From positions 1 to 64,000 of the forward strand of contig JAVTVY010017477.1 of assembly GCA_036873755.1 (NCBI GenBank): DNA of 64,000 bases. Reading direction: 5' to 3'. Source of the stretch: Hanleya hanleyi. Taxonomy: Eukaryota > Mollusca > Polyplacophora > Lepidopleurida > Hanleyidae. Shown here piece by piece: positions 33,945-46,220 of the stretch; the first letter of the stretch is position 1, and each line of letters starts with the position of its first letter. The translations under genes and the position numbers were made by a program. The notes beneath the pieces are model-generated. The model was not told where the DNA came from. It saw only the letters and a list, made by a program, of their open reading frames with translations, and ran no database searches.

Positions 33945-34847
33945 CAGACTTCCTTTTGCATCTGTTCCATGACAGGCAGCTTGTTCCGGCCACGGTCGAC
34001 GGCTATCGGTCCGCTATCTCCAGGGTACTTCAATTGACCACAGGTGTCAACCCATCACTCGACGTCAACCTTTCTGCCCTTCTTCGTTCCTTTCGGGTGG
34101 AGAGGCCTACTCCGACGCCGCAGCTTCCTAAATGGGATTTGGCTCTGGTTCTGAGACGGCTTTCTGAGCCCCCCCTTCGAACCTATTGGCACCTGTGAGA
34201 TGAAGTTTCTATCTTACAAGACCGTATTTCTGATTGCCTTTGCCTCTGCCGCCCACGTATCAGAAATCCACGCCTTGGACTTCAGGTCTTTGAGATACAA
34301 CCCTAAGTGGACCTGGGTGGCGTTATCTACTCTCCCGGACTTCGTTGCTAAGAATCAGTCCCTCTACGACAATCTTCCGAGAGAGTTCGTCATCCCGGCT
34401 CTGTCCAACATCCTGTCCGCAGCTGTTGACGACGACAGAGTCCTGTGCCCCGTCAGGGCTCTCTCCTGCTACCTGGCACGTGTGGAGCATATGAGAGCTG
34501 GGCGGGTACGTCTTTTCATCCCGTTTGGGCCCTCTTCAAAGCAGGAGATATCTAAAAACACTATATCTTCCTGGCTTGCCAAGACTATTCGTTTTGCGTA
34601 CACGGACGTACCACCTGAGGTTATCTCCTTATCCAAGGTCTCCGCCCATGAGGTCAGGGCTATGGCGGCATCCTGGCCTCTATGGACCAATAGATCCGTG
34701 TCCGACATAATGAGGGCCTGCTACTGGAGGAGTAATGTTACCTTCGTCTCACACTACCTCCGGGATCTGACGCTCCAACGACAGGACATTTACTCACTGG
34801 GACCCCTGGTGGCTGCCCAGTCAGTTGCGGACCCATCAACGCACTAG
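33660..34847 (+). pseudogene. DIRS tyrosine recombinase, frameshifted and missing catalytic Arg
   Basis: Would integrate the circular DNA copy. The N-terminal SAM-like core-binding part (RSTRASTTAVYQNKWKSFA to VDGYRSAISRVLQ) is in the frame ending at 34198. The catalytic part starts in another frame (34200-34847). The shift fits one extra base in the C run at 34169-34175. In the catalytic domain HEVR and the tyrosine in SHYLRDL are present, but the family's Arg before VSE is His here (AAHVSEIHAL, codon CAC at 34254), a change expected from CpG decay. Most of the frame upstream of 33660 is a shadow of the RT gene. A sequencing error in the C run cannot be excluded; the His is less likely to be one. 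Confidence 0.8.
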
Positions 34848-35178
34848 ACCTCCTAGTGATTTTACCATTTTTTTAAAATCTGGTAAGTGTCTGCTCTCCC
34901 CAAATTTTCAAAAAAAGGGGGGGGGGCGGGAGGTTTTGGTCTGGTGCTTGTCAGCCATTCACTAGGCCCGCTTATATGTATATATTTAGGGCTGGGTGAT
35001 TATATCGATGGCCATACCGTCATGTTATATGTCTTTATGGCACTCGATTATCTCGCTGACTCCTGTTTTTGCCTTCGCCTATGCTTGAGAACTTTTCTGT
35101 TTGACCACTATTTCCCTCCTGCTGCTATGATATTCTAGCAATAAGGTATGTGAAGGTAAGTTTTACAGCGCAAGAAAT

Positions 35179-35500
35179 ATGAAAAATTTGAAAATCAATT
35201 TTCCTATTTCTAAGCTTAAACTTACCTTCACATACTGTGATGGCCCGCCCAGCCTCCCCGCTGATGGGTTATTCACACTGCGTTCGATTGAATAGGAAAG
35301 AAGGAAGTGACGTGGTCAGACAGAGAGGACTCTGGGTACTCGCGCATGGGCATTGGGCATTGCAGGGACTATTTCTTTTGGTTCTGTGGTAAGGTTTTAC
35401 AATGGGGCAATCGCGTAGGAACACGATAGCAATAAGGTATGTGAAGGTAAGTTTAAGCTTAGAAATAGGAAAATTGATTTTCAAATTTTTCATATTTAGA
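35179..35500 (-). repeat. Inverted-repeat segment abutting DIRS, related to its left end
   Basis: About 57-bp arms (35179-35235 and 35437-35493; core CTTAAACTTACCTTCACATAC) flank about 200 bp. Of this, 35265-35436 is the reverse complement of the DIRS left end (about 28929-29088) at high identity. It is either a tiny non-autonomous DIRS derivative inserted next to the main element, or part of an unusual split terminal structure. Confidence 0.65.
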
Positions 35501-36894
35501 ACACCTAACATATACAGAAGAAAATAGTTTAAGGCAGACTTATCATATGTTTGCCATGTTGGCAAGAAATTCTAATTTTCTAGGCTTCTTGCAGAAATTG
35601 TATACACGGTATGTAACTTGGGAACTAACACACAAACATCCCCTCCACCAGATCCTCTATACCATTTAGAGCATAGACACATGCATGACCTAGGTCAATG
35701 GCTTGGTTCACTTAGCTGATAGGGTCAATTGATAGGGTCAAACTCCAAATTATGTTTAGATAGCAGTGAGCTACATGTACAAGTCGGCATACAACCATTG
35801 TAAGAATTTGTAACCTCCAAACTAGTGGTGTACTGGCAGGAGGAGGTACATGTAAATAATATGATGCCATGAGAGGATACATTCCAGCATAGATCCAGTC
35901 CATCTAACCATGAGGATTTTACATTGTATCTCCATATTCATTTTTTGCCATTTACTGCTGAAGGATATGCTTTCTATAATCTGAAAAAATAGTAAAAATA
36001 TTTTACAAATATTGGTAACATGCAGAGAAGACATTATTTATCATTTCATCAGGTAGGCTGGTTGGTTTCATAATAAATGTCTGTCCCATCGGTCACAAGT
36101 TATTTTTTTAAATATATGTGTACAATCACACTAATGCACTAGAGATCCTTATTGAGAGAAATGTGTGAGACTACAGATTGTATAGCTCTTCGCCATGGGA
36201 CTGAACATCAAAGAGTTAGTGGAATTATTTCAACAGCCTATTTTACATTTAAATAGCCCCGTTTCAGTGCCTAAGGCTCTAGTTGTGATTTCGTGGGTGG
36301 TTCTTGACCTGTTTCGTCGTCAGTTGAATTATCTGAATCGGGAGAAGAATTATCTGATTGCGAGATGTCGGCCATGCTGGCGGAAGTACGCACCACAAAT
36401 AGGCAAGACTATAAGTAGTCGCCCTTGGCTACAATTACGCGCCCCAACTACTATTATTCGCCCGAAGATACGGGCCACAGTACACAGAGCTAAAAATGTT
36501 TCATCGGACACTTCTCATCTATGTTTTATCGTAAATAAAATCATAATTTGCCCAATGTCTGATTTTGAGAGAATAAATTCTGTTTTACCGTGAGATTTGC
36601 AAGCGCTGCCGTGAGACCGGGACGCCTCTCTAAATATCTGGAGACTCACGGCCAATCCGTGAGACTTGGCAGGTCTGGTCTATGGGTTACCAAACTAGTT
36701 TGTGCTAACATGAACTTAACACTGATGCACTCATTATATGTTTATTATGTGTAGAACTTTGTCAATAAAACTGATCTCATCGTTTAACCAACTGATTGGA
36801 TGACCCTTGATCACTTCTATTTGAATACTTTTAGATCAAGTGAATATTCTTGCTTCACCTTTATTTTAACCTCATGTTAATCTGTACTACACAG
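35501..36894. other. End of GGA intron 1; no gene seen
   Basis: Non-coding, with a probable transposon end near 36570-36672 (GCCGTGAGACCGGGACGCC, ACTCACGGCCAATCCGTGAG, ACTTGGCAGGTCTG). The 132-codon frame at 36195-36593 shows no domain. Confidence 0.45.
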
Positions 36895-37055
36895 ACCAGG
36901 CCACCAATCCTGCCAATGCTGATGATGACTGGGAACATATCATGACTTTCTGTGACCAGATCAACAAGGAACTGGAAGGTCCACAGATTGCTGTACGGCT
37001 CATCGCACATAAAATACAGTCCCCACAAGAGAGAGAGGCTCTATATGCTTTAACT
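36895..37055 (+). CDS. GGA: GGA exon 2, VHS domain N-terminal half
   Basis: Acceptor CACAG, donor GTAAGT, entering in phase 1 and leaving in phase 0. It encodes ATNPANADDDWEHIMTFCDQ through EGPQIAVRLIAHKIQSPQE to ALYALT, the first helices of a VHS domain. LLAHKIQSPQE-type sequence is diagnostic for GGA rather than TOM1 or HRS. Confidence 0.92.
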
Positions 37056-37400
37056 GTAAGTCCTCAGTATGATATGACAGAAAAATATGGTGGGTCTGAC
37101 ACCTGTTGTATGAGGAATTGCTTTTGTATAGAAATTGAGACTTATAATGTTCCAAATCTATGTTGTGGATGAGTGACCATGTCAGATTTGAAATTGGAAG
37201 ATATGGAATAACTCGATTTCTGTATGTTTACGATCTATATGTAATTTGTAATCTGTGTATATTAGTCAAGTTAGTTATGTAATATTGTTGTGTACATTTT
37301 AAAGACTGTCAATCTAGCCTCTGACAGAAAAGAGCTAGACTGTGAGTGTATATATGAAGAATAAATAAAGCCTATTATATGCGTACACTTGTTATTTCAG
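37056..37400. other. GGA intron 2
   Basis: 345 bp, AT-rich, nothing notable. Confidence 0.8.
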
Positions 37401-37499
37401 ACTGTCGAGGCATGTGTGAAAAACTGTGGGAGAAGATTTCATCAAGAGATTGGGAAATTCCGTTTTTTAAATGAAATGATTAAAGTTGTATCACCAAAG
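37401..37499 (+). CDS. GGA: GGA exon 3, VHS domain
   Basis: 33 codons in phase 0 after a TTTCAG acceptor, ending at GTAAGG. Encodes VEACVKNCGRRFHQEIGKFR and FLNEMIKVVSPK. The CGRRFH and FLNE-IKVVSPK blocks are the best-conserved VHS stretches of GGA proteins. Confidence 0.93.
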
Positions 37500-38703
37500 G
37501 TAAGGGATGTCTGAACACTGTAATATAAATTACAGGTTATGATTTTACAATATGAGTCCACTGTACGATAGAACCTCAATATACACATGCAGTGATGAAC
37601 CAGAGGATACATTACATCCAATCTGATTTAGAAGACATCCATACTGACAAAGTGAATCTGGCAGTTTCATATCTGCAGGCTGTTCTTGCTGGATTTGAGG
37701 CAGCAATCACAGAAATTCCGGATTCTACTCAATAATAAGGTGGAGAGAGAGCAGATAGAATGTGACTAGCTGGATGGACTGGTATGGATTCAAATTTCAA
37801 GGAGGTTCTAGGCAAAATAGTCTGGTTACGTTGGCAACCAATCCACAGCTCGAAATATCCCCATGTCTATATGGACTCAATCTGATTAAAATCAGATCTG
37901 AAAAAAAATCCTTCCCATCCGACATGTCGCCTAATTCAGAGAATTGTCAAGCTCAGACCACAACTGAGTGGAAAAGACAGGTTAACCATCTGGTTTTGAT
38001 ATTGACCTCATTTATTTTGATTGATGTCAGAAATATATAGCACCTTGCGATCCAACTTATGCAAACTAGTCATGCTAGTTGGGATAATTTTTGGATCAAT
38101 ACAAAGCAAATTTCACTCCAACTCGTATTTGTCACCACTTGTGAAGGTTAGGGTCGGTAATATGTTTTGTTAAGCAAGGCTATTCTAAATTTGTTATTTG
38201 AAGTAGATTGTATTACATGAAATGTATATTAACCCTCTCTGTACCGTATCGGTACCGATAGAAATATAGTTCAATGATTGCCTGTCATTGGCATACAAAA
38301 ATAAAGACTTTCTAGATAAATATTTTCATCATATTATATCTTGTTCGAAAGGTCTTTGAAACTATGTAGGCAATGATAAGTATATATTCACTTCATTCAT
38401 GTTCATAACAGTGTTGATACCAGCTTGGAACTGTTGAAAATGCCGGTACAGAGGGAGTTAAGATCCACCATACCAGACCATCTGTGTTATAGCCCTTGTA
38501 CATTACTGTTAACCATTTCAAGTTCAGTATTTCAATATTCCGAATATTGTTGAAAGCAACGTTAAATCATATTCACTTACTCACTCACTCATTGAATATT
38601 CTGATACATGCATGTAAGCACTTGTTATACTGTTGTGCTTTATCCAATAATATAACTACTGTATTACCCAACTGTAATTTCATAATTATCTCTCATCTCT
38701 TAG
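37500..38703. other. GGA intron 3; no gene seen
   Basis: Non-coding, with a short tandem-repeat-bearing element at its 3' end (about 38515-38595). Confidence 0.6.
38515..38595 (-). repeat. Mollusc-type short repeat with (TGAG)n, copy 1
   Basis: On the - strand it reads (TGAG)n, then AATATGATTTAACGTTGCTTTC and AACAATATTCGGAATATTG. The same order (GTGAGTGAGTGA, GGATTTAAC, ATATCACGG) occurs at 44205-44290. Repeats of this form are abundant in gastropods and bivalves. Confidence 0.55.
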
Positions 38704-38862
38704 TATTTAGGTGAAAAGACTACAGCCAAGGTGAAAAAACGATGCATTGAGCTCATTTACAGTTGGACAAAAGGCTTGGCACATGAAACAAAAATTGGGG
38801 AGGCTTATCAAATGTTGAAAACTCAGGGTATCGTAAAAGAGGACCCTACGTATGTTGACAAG
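38704..38862 (+). CDS. GGA: GGA exon 4, VHS domain C-terminal half
   Basis: 53 codons, phase 0, donor GTAAGT. Encodes YLGEKTTAKVKKRCIELIYS, WTKGLAHETKIGEAYQMLK and TQGIVKEDP. In known GGA structures the acidic-dileucine signal binds between helices 6 and 8, the latter carrying the EAYQMLK-QGI segment, so cargo binding looks conserved. Confidence 0.93.
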
Positions 38863-41279
38863 GTAAGTCAAGGTCGAGACAGAGCACTGTGGGATATCAA
38901 CTGCAGAGTTTCCGGGAGGGTATGAAAGAGAATGGGAACCTCGCACAATATGATCTATCCAATCAGATTCCTTGAAAGTCACTTCCTGTTTATCAATATT
39001 TGCCCATTTAGCCAACCAACTGACAGAATTGCCACTTCTTATTTATCTCCTGACTCTGTTGTGCAAGTTTCCCATTGACTGCCACCCAAAAGTCTGTTTA
39101 ATATCCTGGTTGAAGTTTAATTTGGCACTTGTTCCTCTGAGCAACCATCCTTTTGCCTCGCTTTTAGTTGTACTTCTTTTACATGTCCCCCAAAATATCA
39201 CCTAACAAATATTCATTTGGCTCATCAAGACCTTATGGAGAAAATTTGGGATTTCGCAAAAGTTAAGCTCAGTACCGGTACATGGATTTCTATATGGATC
39301 AAAATTTGCATGATTTTCATAGAATACAGTGCTACAAATGTGGGACTTATACATTACCATTTAGCCAATCAGCAGTCCTGAATTTCACTTCTGCTTTAGC
39401 ACACCGTTCTGTTCCAGGTAACCAATCAATATGTAGAGCTGGTATTTTCGGTTCATCCACCACTCCATTGTGCAAGTGTCCAATGGGAGGCTTGCACCAT
39501 AGGACAAGAAGATAAACTGGAAGTACTAGCTCTGTCAGTCGATCACATTGTTTGGTTATCTCAGCCATAATCGACAGACAAGAAGTGGCAATCAGAGAAT
39601 CTCATTGGATAGTTAGTATTGTGCAACTCTCCCATTGGCTAACAGGTCTCATATTCTACTACGCGCATTTAGCTGATATCACGCTTCATTGATACAATGG
39701 GCTTTAAACCTGAGTCTACTTGGGTAGTACCTGTCACAGCTCTGTGCTGATATATGGGGGAAATGTTTAAACTGGCAAGAATTTGGCGAATAATCTTGAT
39801 ATAGGTATCTTATTCAAATATAGGTACACATTAATACACATTAAATACAACTGTTCACAGCTTATATTAGAATTATTCAGCGTAGTTGCATATTTACATG
39901 CATGACATGTAAGAATAGGAGACTTCGGGGAAAAACTACAACACAAAGCAACGTGGACTAAGACCTTGTAGGATCACTGAAGCATGAAACAGCTACATGT
40001 ATTTGATAGGATTTTGAGATGTGTTTTTATGCCCCATCAACTTAAATTGAAATGGCATTATGCTTTTGCCTTGCCCATTGTTCCATAGTTCTCAAACTCT
40101 TCTGGATGGTCACATGCAGTATTCCAAAACCAAGTACATGTATTCTATTTAAAGTATGTTTCCCAAGTATAAAAGAACCCTATTGATTTGAGGTCAAAAG
40201 GCCAATTTGTCTGAGAACATGGAGCATGAAGGTAAATTTGTCTTGCCTCTATAATTTAATCTCATCTTGCAGTTGTTTAAAGTATTTAAAATATCCCATA
40301 TCCATTAGATGGAGAGACAGTTCTACATATCAGAAATAGTTGTCTCCCCTAATATAACAATCTATATGGGATGTTGTGCAGAACACATGGAGCTTTGAGA
40401 TATTCTGTTTTGACTGTAAATTTGTTTCTAAGATGACAGCCATTGGCAATGTGATAGCAAGGTGGAGCATATGTGTTCATGTGGACCCTTTGACTTTAGT
40501 TCTTTTTTAAATGTAGTTTAAGCTAACATACTGTTCCTGTCTTACTTTTTTCCTTCACTGGGGTGTTGGGAACAGTATTTTCAGGTAAAATTAACCAACT
40601 TTGTGTTCCTTGGGTTTTATTTTCTTGCATGCCACTTTCAAAGATTATAATTTTTTATCATTTTTGTCTGGGTTACGTGCACATACATGGTGTGTATTAT
40701 TCAGTTCTCATTTTGTGCTTGAATACATTTTGCTTTATTCATTCATTTACGTTGGTTTCCATTCACTTTCTTTGAAATATATGTTATGTACCGCAATGTA
40801 AAATTTCATACACATATCTGTCTGTTTTAGTATGTGGAACATTTACTGCATATAGCAAGTCGCTGTGTGGTTACATTTACTCTTCCATACATGTTATACA
40901 ACCGTATACAACTATCCTGATCATGTTCATGAATAAGCATTGTGTTTTGTTTTAAACTTTCACAGTTTATAATTTTTCCAACCGTTTGTATGTCATCATA
41001 ATATTTTAAGGTCACCTTTTTAGTTATTTTCACCCCATTTATTATATGTAGTTGCATTTTCTCATTATATCAACTTATATGAATTCGAAAAAGTTTGTGT
41101 TCATGTACTAAGATATAATTCATGGAATTGCAAAATTATTCCGATTGCCACATGTTATTCCACATGTATAATTTGGTGAACATCAATACTAGTAATCTTA
41201 ATTTTGCTGAACTATTCAAATTAATTAATATCTGCATGAAAAGTGTTCTCATTTAAGATTATGATGTTTATGTTTTCAG
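38863..41279. other. GGA intron 4; no gene seen
   Basis: 2.4 kb of non-coding sequence. Several short open frames lack any domain; no inverted-repeat element was recognised. Confidence 0.6.
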
Positions 41280-41345
41280 ACATTGGAACCACCACCACCA
41301 CCTAGAGCCAAAGATACTCTCTTTGAAGATGAAGAAAAGTCTAGG
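41280..41345 (+). CDS. GGA: GGA exon 5, VHS-GAT linker
   Basis: 22 codons, phase 0, acceptor TTTTCAG, donor GTATGT. Encodes TLEPPPPPRAKDTLFEDEEK and SR: a five-proline linker followed by the acidic FEDEEKSR that opens the GAT domain. Confidence 0.9.
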
Positions 41346-42198
41346 GTATGTACAGTGTGACCATCATGTGTTTAACACAGTACAATTAATTATCAATATT
41401 TACTTGGTACAATTCAACTTGAAAGTCAATAAATTACATAAATTACTACATCTTGGCAATTCGAGACATTCAAGACAATTATCATGATTATGTTCAGTGT
41501 TTTCAATATAGAGGGGCAGTAGGTGCCGAGGTTCAGACAGCTGTTGAGCTGTCTGTAGCTGGCTATTTCCAATGAGATTACACATGCCTCCCCCCATACC
41601 AGTTCAAGTATTAATTGACTGTTACTGACCTACACACATATGGCTACTTCAAATGCTAAATGAAAACCCTGATTTTTATGATGTTATCATGGTTATGGGC
41701 CATGAAAATGGGGAAGAGTGGGACAAAGTGTGGGATGTTGGGACTGGCAGGGTTAGGGTGAGCATGGCACAGGGAAACGAGGTTAATCCCACTTTCAAAC
41801 GGCCGGCTCACACCTTCATGATTTCCAAGCAAGTGATAAATATCTGGCCAGGACACAAACAAATGGTGAGGTTTGCGGTAACTGATTTAATAGCAAGCAG
41901 CTGAGAATTACCGCGGTCACATGTTAGCTCATCATCATATGAGTACCATCAAATATTGTCACGAGACCAGGTTCATTTGGATTTGATTCTAGTGGCAACG
42001 TCGCATAGGCGTTTGGCAAGCACTTTCTGTCGATATCAAAAGTAGTTGTCCCAGTCATTTGCTTTCAGCAGAATGGCTAGGTCTGCACTGGCCTTTATAT
42101 CCAGTCCTTTCATTATGAATAGAGTTGAAAGATTTGCCTCTTCATGTATGTGTGAATATTTGATATGTCCTGTATATTCTTCATCATTTACTATCACT

Positions 42199-42420
42199 TT
42201 TTATATGCCCGCTAAAAAGGCGGACGTATTATGTGATGGCGGTTTCCGTCCGTGTGTTCATGAGTTCTGTCGATCTATCCGTCTATTCAGCCATTACCCG
42301 AATTCTTCTAATTTTTATGTCATCTACGGTAGTAGATACATTATATAGCCATGAATTTCCCCCAGCAAAAGTTTAAAGATATCCTTCCGACGTCCGACCA
42401 ACGTACACATCCTAAAAAAA
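42199..42420 (+). repeat. Fragment of another hairpin-started repeat
   Basis: GCCCGCTAAAAAGGCGGAC forms a hairpin, followed by GTATTATGTGATGGCGG and TCCGTCCGTG. This is the start of a family built like the other tandem-unit elements here, but no tandem array follows. Confidence 0.45.
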
Positions 42421-44204
42421 GAGTTCTTGAGCTCATCCTTGATAGCGACTATATTTCATGTTTTTCGTGATATTATTTTTCAGTCTTGGGTTTGTTACTT
42501 TGATAATATATATGTTACAATACTCGAGTACATCTTAAAATGTTGTCTTATAGCGTTTTACTTGTTTCAGTGTCTAAGTTCGCGCGTAAGGCGGCAGGGA
42601 GGTTGTCATCGAGTGATTTGACTTCACCAATGCTGCGAACCTATTCTTTTTTCAGGCGGCGTCTTAGTTCAACAGAAACGCTATATAGTGCATTATTTTA
42701 ATCACTAACTTAATCTCCCTCTCTTTCTTGTAATGTTTTCTTCAAATTATTCTTGACAAACCGTGTTGCTAGACATATTAATTTTATGCATTGGTGCCAA
42801 AATCGAGCGCCTCGTTTTCCAGTGGTTTTGTTTTGCTCTCCGAGATCACAGCTTAGTTTGTAGCCCCTCAGTCGTGTACGCTGATAACAATACAGTCTTT
42901 CCCCTTTCAATGCTGAATTAAGCTACACTCTGTAGATTTCTATGGACGGGTCAGGGGCACGGTTCTATGTCTAGGCAGGCTGCAGGTCAGTCTAAAATAG
43001 TGCGATCAGCAGGGAGATGGGGTGTGTTTGTGGCGAAAGTTTTTTTCTAAAACTGGGGTCTGATTCTTCAATGAAATAGATATGCATTGCACTGAAAGCG
43101 TAATAATGTTTCATTAATGTAGAAAGTATAAGAGTGTAGTTTATTCGAGCAGAAGATCCCGAGAGAAGCAATGTCTTTTGTTGAAATATCTTCCACAACC
43201 TGTTGCCCCCTTCCCCCAAGTATTTGGGTCATAGCATATTAGTAGGCTCTACTGATAAGCTGACCATGCAGTTGTCCACGTGCTATCCTTTTGACGTTAG
43301 ATTCAGAAATACCACTGCGCAGGAGAATGGCAATAGCAGGGGTTTACGTGAAGTACGATACTATAAATATCTGGCACATTATCTTCTGTGTAATGTATGA
43401 AAACATGGGGTATATAAGATATTTAGTGGTAATTAATTGATTCAAAATTACTACTCAGTTCATTATTTCAGGTTACCATGCTATTCATAATACAACAATA
43501 CATACTGCTACCTTTATGTGAATTGCCCTTCATCGTAACCCTCACCATTCCTCAGAGCACTCTCCGCATATGCGATCGCCTGTGTTATATTATTGCGACG
43601 ATGAGCAATCGCCAGCGGAAGAATAACCTTCATGCTGGAAAGCGATAGACATCCAATTGAAGACCTGCAGATTGGCTTTCAGTTCATGGAAAAGTGCATT
43701 TGTGCCGACCGTTGTCTCCCAAGAATGTAAGCAGACAAACACAACATCAGAAGCTGTCTCTCTTATTAAAACCAAATATATTCGCAAGAATAGGCAGTTG
43801 AAGGAGACGTATTTTACCCATTTTATTTATTGACAACAACAACAACATCACGTTTCGACCAACGGCAAAAAAGTGCCGTCGCTAAGTGATTTTACCGTTT
43901 GCCGTGGTTAATTGTGAGGGCTGTTCATGCAGGGGTTTTAACCCATCACCAGTACGGTAATTCCTCTAATAATTCAACCACCCTATTAGAATTTAATCAC
44001 CTCCATTTTTGTGGACAAATTTGAATCAGTTGTTCTAATAACATTGATTCCGTTCTAAACTCGGTAAAATTAGTAAGAAAGAATTATTTGCATGTTTTGG
44101 ACCATTTTGTCAACTTCCGGTTCGAATAAATTTGATCACCCCTTGATTTATTGGTGGAAAAGTTCACTTTCTGTGATTGAATTATTGATGTATTTTGAAG
44201 TTGC

Positions 44205-44290
44205 TGAAAAAAGAGTGAGTGAGTGAGTGAATAGGATTTAACTTCATTTTCAAAAAATTTTCCGCCATATCACGGTGGCAAAAGAGAGGG
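44205..44290 (+). repeat. Mollusc-type short repeat with (GTGA)n, copy 2
   Basis: (GAGT)n, AATAGGATTTAACTTCATTTTC, TTTTCCGCCATATCACGGTGG. Same family as 38515-38595, opposite strand. Confidence 0.55.
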
Positions 44291-44849
44291 CGAGGAGCAG
44301 GGGAAACTACTTGTAACAGAACAGATATAATGTTAGCCTGTTTAACAGTTCCATCTCTTCTCTGCGTGATGGTCTAGCTGTCAATGTGTATCAGTGGTCG
44401 AAATATTCAAAATAATCTACGTTGAAGTATTCAGAATTCCGGATCGAACAGAAACGAAGGGGAATTTCTTTAGTTGTGTGCATTTTTATTGACCAGTGAA
44501 ATTTGACTGACAAATATGCCGTCCTGATTGATCTCAAATTTTTGAAGTGGTGACTGGACTGGTCTTTCTTCAGGGGCAAAAAAAGTAATATGTAGCACTT
44601 AACTCCTCTGCAAGGGCGTCGGAAGCAGTACGGCAGGTACCGTACCAATTTGACGCAAAAAAAAAAAAAACTTGTGCAATGAATTAACACCCCACTGCAT
44701 ATAATAATTATATCGGCTACGAATATGTCTAGCTTACTTTATTTTACATATATTTTTCTAATTCAGCATTGCAGAAAACCACCATCGATTGCGTGTTCAT
44801 GGTAAAAGGATTATGTAAGAACTAAAAATACACTTCATTGTAGAGTGAT

Positions 44850-44960
44850 TTTATTCACCAGAAATCGCTCTGAACGCGTCTCCGGGGATCTAGACCCCAG
44901 GAGCTTCCGGAGTCCAGGCTGTCTCTCAACACTCGCCTGAAGTGCTATTATAGTAGTCTC
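44850..44960 (-). repeat. Dispersed copy of the GC-rich hairpin repeat
   Basis: On the - strand it carries GGAAGCTCCTGGGGTCTAGA, GGAGACGCGTTCAGAGCG and AATAAAATCAC in the same order as the 318-bp array unit at 21851-22910. Confidence 0.6.
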
Positions 44961-46220
44961 CCCCCCCCCCTCCCCCGCTGTCTCATAAGGCCGTACCACT
45001 TCCAATTTGCTCCCAACACCCCTGCTCTGAGATGGTTCAATCATAATTTATTACCAGGAAACCATGACAATATTTCATTAAAATAAAGGAAATAAAGAAA
45101 TCATTATAGACATATTACATACCTGGTGGGTCTACCCTTTATGAACCTTTAAATGACACTAATACCCATCTCCCATCAAAGTCGCCGCTTTTGAATATAC
45201 CCTACATGCACCCTACGGCACCAGGAGGGCAGGTTTAATAAGACTCTGTGAGTTTCCAGGGTGTAAAATCGTTGTTTAAAAAAGTTTTACAATTTGGTTA
45301 TCAGGGTAATCTAATGGTTAACACAAAAGACTGTCTCTTACTTGTTACATTAATTAGCATATGTATGGTACATTGCTTCGCTAATTATAGATGTACTGGT
45401 ATGGTATCTGATCTGATCCTTCTGTCTGATTAGTCAAGATACATAGTGTATGGTCACTTGAATCCTGTAATTAGGCAAAAAAAACTTGTTTCTGATCACC
45501 TCACACTTTTTCCTGCTGTATTATCTGCCTTGACTGATATGAGAATCACCAACCTTTGAGTTGTCTGTAATGCAATGTTATTATGGTCATCTCTGAGATT
45601 AGGTCAGCCCTCGTTTGTCTGCTTGCTTTTTACGACAACTGCCGTAAAGCCTCATTTGTGTAGAACCAAACAGGAAAATGGCGGATCTTGAAAACCCCAT
45701 TTTCCAGAGAAAAATCTTGAAAGTAATGGAATTTCGTGTCTGGATGAATTTTGTTGCAAGTCATGGAAAACTGGAATGGAATTCGAAAACGTTAGGCAGG
45801 TCAACATTTGACAGGATTTTTTTTTACAGGGAAATTCACTTTTTATCAAACACAGTCACACGACAGTCAGAGCAACAGAAGCGCCCTGTGTTTTAATTCC
45901 GCCATAGCAAAAAGGCACGTGTTGTTGTTGTTCGACTTATTGACCAATCAGTGTCAAGTCTCGCCTTGAGCGCTGAACTGCAATAAAACAGAGATTGCCA
46001 AGTTCTGTTGAAGATGTAACAGTTTTTTAAGGTTGATAAAATTCAGCGTCTTTGGATGGGCCCATATTTGACGGATTACAAGAATCTGTGTGTGACAGCA
46101 TGCACAACAAGCCTCTATTATGGAATGAATTAGGATGCGAAATAAAGAGGTGAACAGATTTCTGTAAAAATGTACACAGATTATGTCAAGTATAATTAAC
46201 AGCATTGTACGCTGATAAAC

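Larger units (their letters stand above)
28896..35178 (+). mobile_element. DIRS-type tyrosine-recombinase retrotransposon in GGA intron 1
   Basis: A 43-bp inverted terminal repeat (28896-28938 and 35136-35178; starts ATTTCTTGCGCTGTAAAAC) encloses gag-like, reverse transcriptase/RNase H and tyrosine recombinase genes in overlapping frames. Inverted ends, a recombinase instead of a DDE integrase and no target duplication are the DIRS hallmarks. It lies in the same direction as the host gene. Long open frames show a recent insertion, but the recombinase is damaged. No methyltransferase domain is visible. Confidence 0.85.

Noticed and set aside
28043..36672. A possible single 8.6-kb element with ends CAGAGCTGCCAAG and CTTGGCAGGTCTG enclosing DIRS
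   Set aside because: The ends match at only about 12 of 14 positions, such motifs are common in invertebrate transposons, and no matching subterminal sequence or target duplication was found.
45678..45896. Open frame starting ATGGCGGATC, similar to a start context
   Set aside because: Short, no recognised domain, not compatible with the GGA exon series, and in the middle of intron 5.
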